Shown: one piece after another, positions 63,476 through 64,000 of the stretch | How positions within the stretch are numbered: position 1 is the first letter of the stretch | Layout: every line of letters starts with the position of its first letter | Assembly (NCBI GenBank): GCA_018242765.1 | Contig: JAFEBH010000011.1 | Coordinates: 62,001-126,000, forward strand | DNA from: Nitrospira sp. | Lineage (GTDB): Bacteria; Nitrospirota; Nitrospiria; Nitrospirales; Nitrospiraceae | Reading direction: 5' to 3' | Length of the DNA: 64,000 nucleotides | Program-made: the position numbers and the translations under genes | The notes under the pieces: generated by a model | The model's database searches: none | Seen by the model: only the letters and a program-made list of their open reading frames with translations | What the model was told of the DNA's origin: nothing

Positions 63476-64000
63476 TCAATGCTTCTTGTCCTTTTGCATG
63501 ATCTTGTCAGTCCAGGCCAAGAGAATGGCTGAGGCTAAAAACGTCATGTGGATGAAAATTTTCCACTTCAAATGCTCCGGGTCCTCGTGCGCGACGTCGA
63601 CGAATCCCTTTAAGAGATGAATGCTAGAGATGCCGATCAAGGATGCGGCCAATTTGATCTTGATGGTGCCGGGATCGACGTGTGTCAGCCATTCAGGACG
63701 ATCCGGATGGTGTTCCAGATCCAGCTTGCTGACGAACGTCGCGTACCCGCCGATCACGACCATGGTCAGAAGATTGGCAACCATGGTGACATCAATCAAG
63801 CCTAAGACGCCCAGCATGAAGACCGTTTCTTCCATGGTGTTGATGTGAATCACCATGTGCCAGAGTTCGACCAGAAACTTATACGCGTAGAGCAGTTCGG
63901 CTATGATAAGTCCTGCGTAGAGCGGCGCCTGAATCCACCGACTGGCAAAGACGGCCGATTCGAAGAAGACTTCGATCTGATTGCTGGCAGTGTGAGTGGG
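63476..64000 (-). CDS. UPF0114 (YqhA-like) membrane protein, 5' end outside window
   Basis: About 174 residues visible; the frame is open to base 64000, so the start is just outside. EVFFESAVFASRWIQAPLYA is the expected YqhA N-terminal end, so only a few residues are missing. Then FMLGVLGLIDVTMVANLLTM, GGYATFVSKLDLEHHPDRPE, KIKLAASLIGISSIHLLKGF and FIHMTFLASAILLAWTD. Four helices. Function unknown across the family. The 3' end faces the kinase operon. Confidence 0.9.
   Translation of the reverse strand, partial: PTHTASNQIEVFFESAVFASRWIQAPLYAGLIIAELLYAYKFLVELWHMVIHINTMEETVFMLGVLGLIDVTMVANLLTMVVIGGYATFVSKLDLEHHPDRPEWLTHVDPGTIKIKLAASLIGISSIHLLKGFVDVAHEDPEHLKWKIFIHMTFLASAILLAWTDKIMQKDKKH

Overview
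The window is a 64 kb stretch of bacterial chromosome with moderately high GC content. It is gene-dense and dominated by long co-directional operons. Gene content suggests Nitrospirota, most likely a Nitrospira-like nitrite oxidiser: an exosortase-linked exopolysaccharide (EPS) locus, short CxxC proteins, Pal and PilZ genes, a long-form Pst system, and radical-SAM and universal-stress proteins carrying PCP_red domains. There is no rRNA or other marker gene here, so this assignment is inference. No tRNA, rRNA, CRISPR array or prophage was recognised.

Layout. (1) 1-1837, minus: the N-terminal part of a lipoprotein with a NodB-like fold that runs off the left edge. (2) 2028-14644, plus: a polysaccharide assembly operon. 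It holds asparagine synthetase (frameshifted as read), a MurJ-type flippase, a Wzy/ligase-type protein, four glycosyltransferases, an FkbM methyltransferase, a hexapeptide acetyltransferase, a GH56-like secreted protein and a second methyltransferase. (3) 14928-25630, plus: a second unit with an exosortase-EpsI fusion, a WecA-like initiating transferase, a PrsT-like TPR lipoprotein, a Wza-like export protein, an outer-membrane barrel, a Wzz-like chain-length protein, a CpsD-like ATPase and a decayed exosortase-locus ATPase cut by an IS5-family element (25631-26466). Both EPS units are preceded by the same TTAAC-N6-TTAACACA element. (4) 26665-30908: small housekeeping and signalling genes (CxxC protein, receiver, 46-residue membrane protein, Pal, PilZ, a small acidic protein, MsrA).

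(5) 31026-38994, plus: a complete phosphate-starvation block, with an OprO/P-type porin, PstS, long PstC, long PstA, PstB and PhoU. Direct repeats with an exact 11-bp period (Pho-box-like) lie upstream of the porin and of pstS, and a hairpin with a T-run separates pstS from pstC. (6) 39100-43100, plus: FtsK translocase, LolA and a 2OG-Fe(II) oxygenase. (7) 43123-50632, minus: a receiver protein, a CopD-like membrane protein, a radical SAM protein with a C-terminal PCP_red domain, a 688-residue fusion (two Usp domains, three PCP_red domains and a rubredoxin-like knuckle), a B12-binding radical SAM protein and UbiE/MenG. (8) 51019-56914, plus: UvrA without the usual insertion domain, a DUF486 membrane protein and a HerA-like ATPase. 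(9) 57364-63308, plus: a tightly packed FIST-domain sensor, hybrid kinase and receiver-kinase set. (10) 63476-64000, minus: a UPF0114 membrane protein running off the right edge.

How it fits together: regions 1-3 would build, flip, polymerise, modify and export an exopolysaccharide. The TTAAC direct repeats resemble the 11-bp spacing of the Pho boxes in region 5, which raises the possibility that phosphate status also controls EPS. The most unusual protein architecture is the adjacent pair in region 7 sharing PCP_red domains. The FIST-kinase set resembles NosP/NahK-type nitric-oxide sensing, which would suit a nitrogen-cycle organism.
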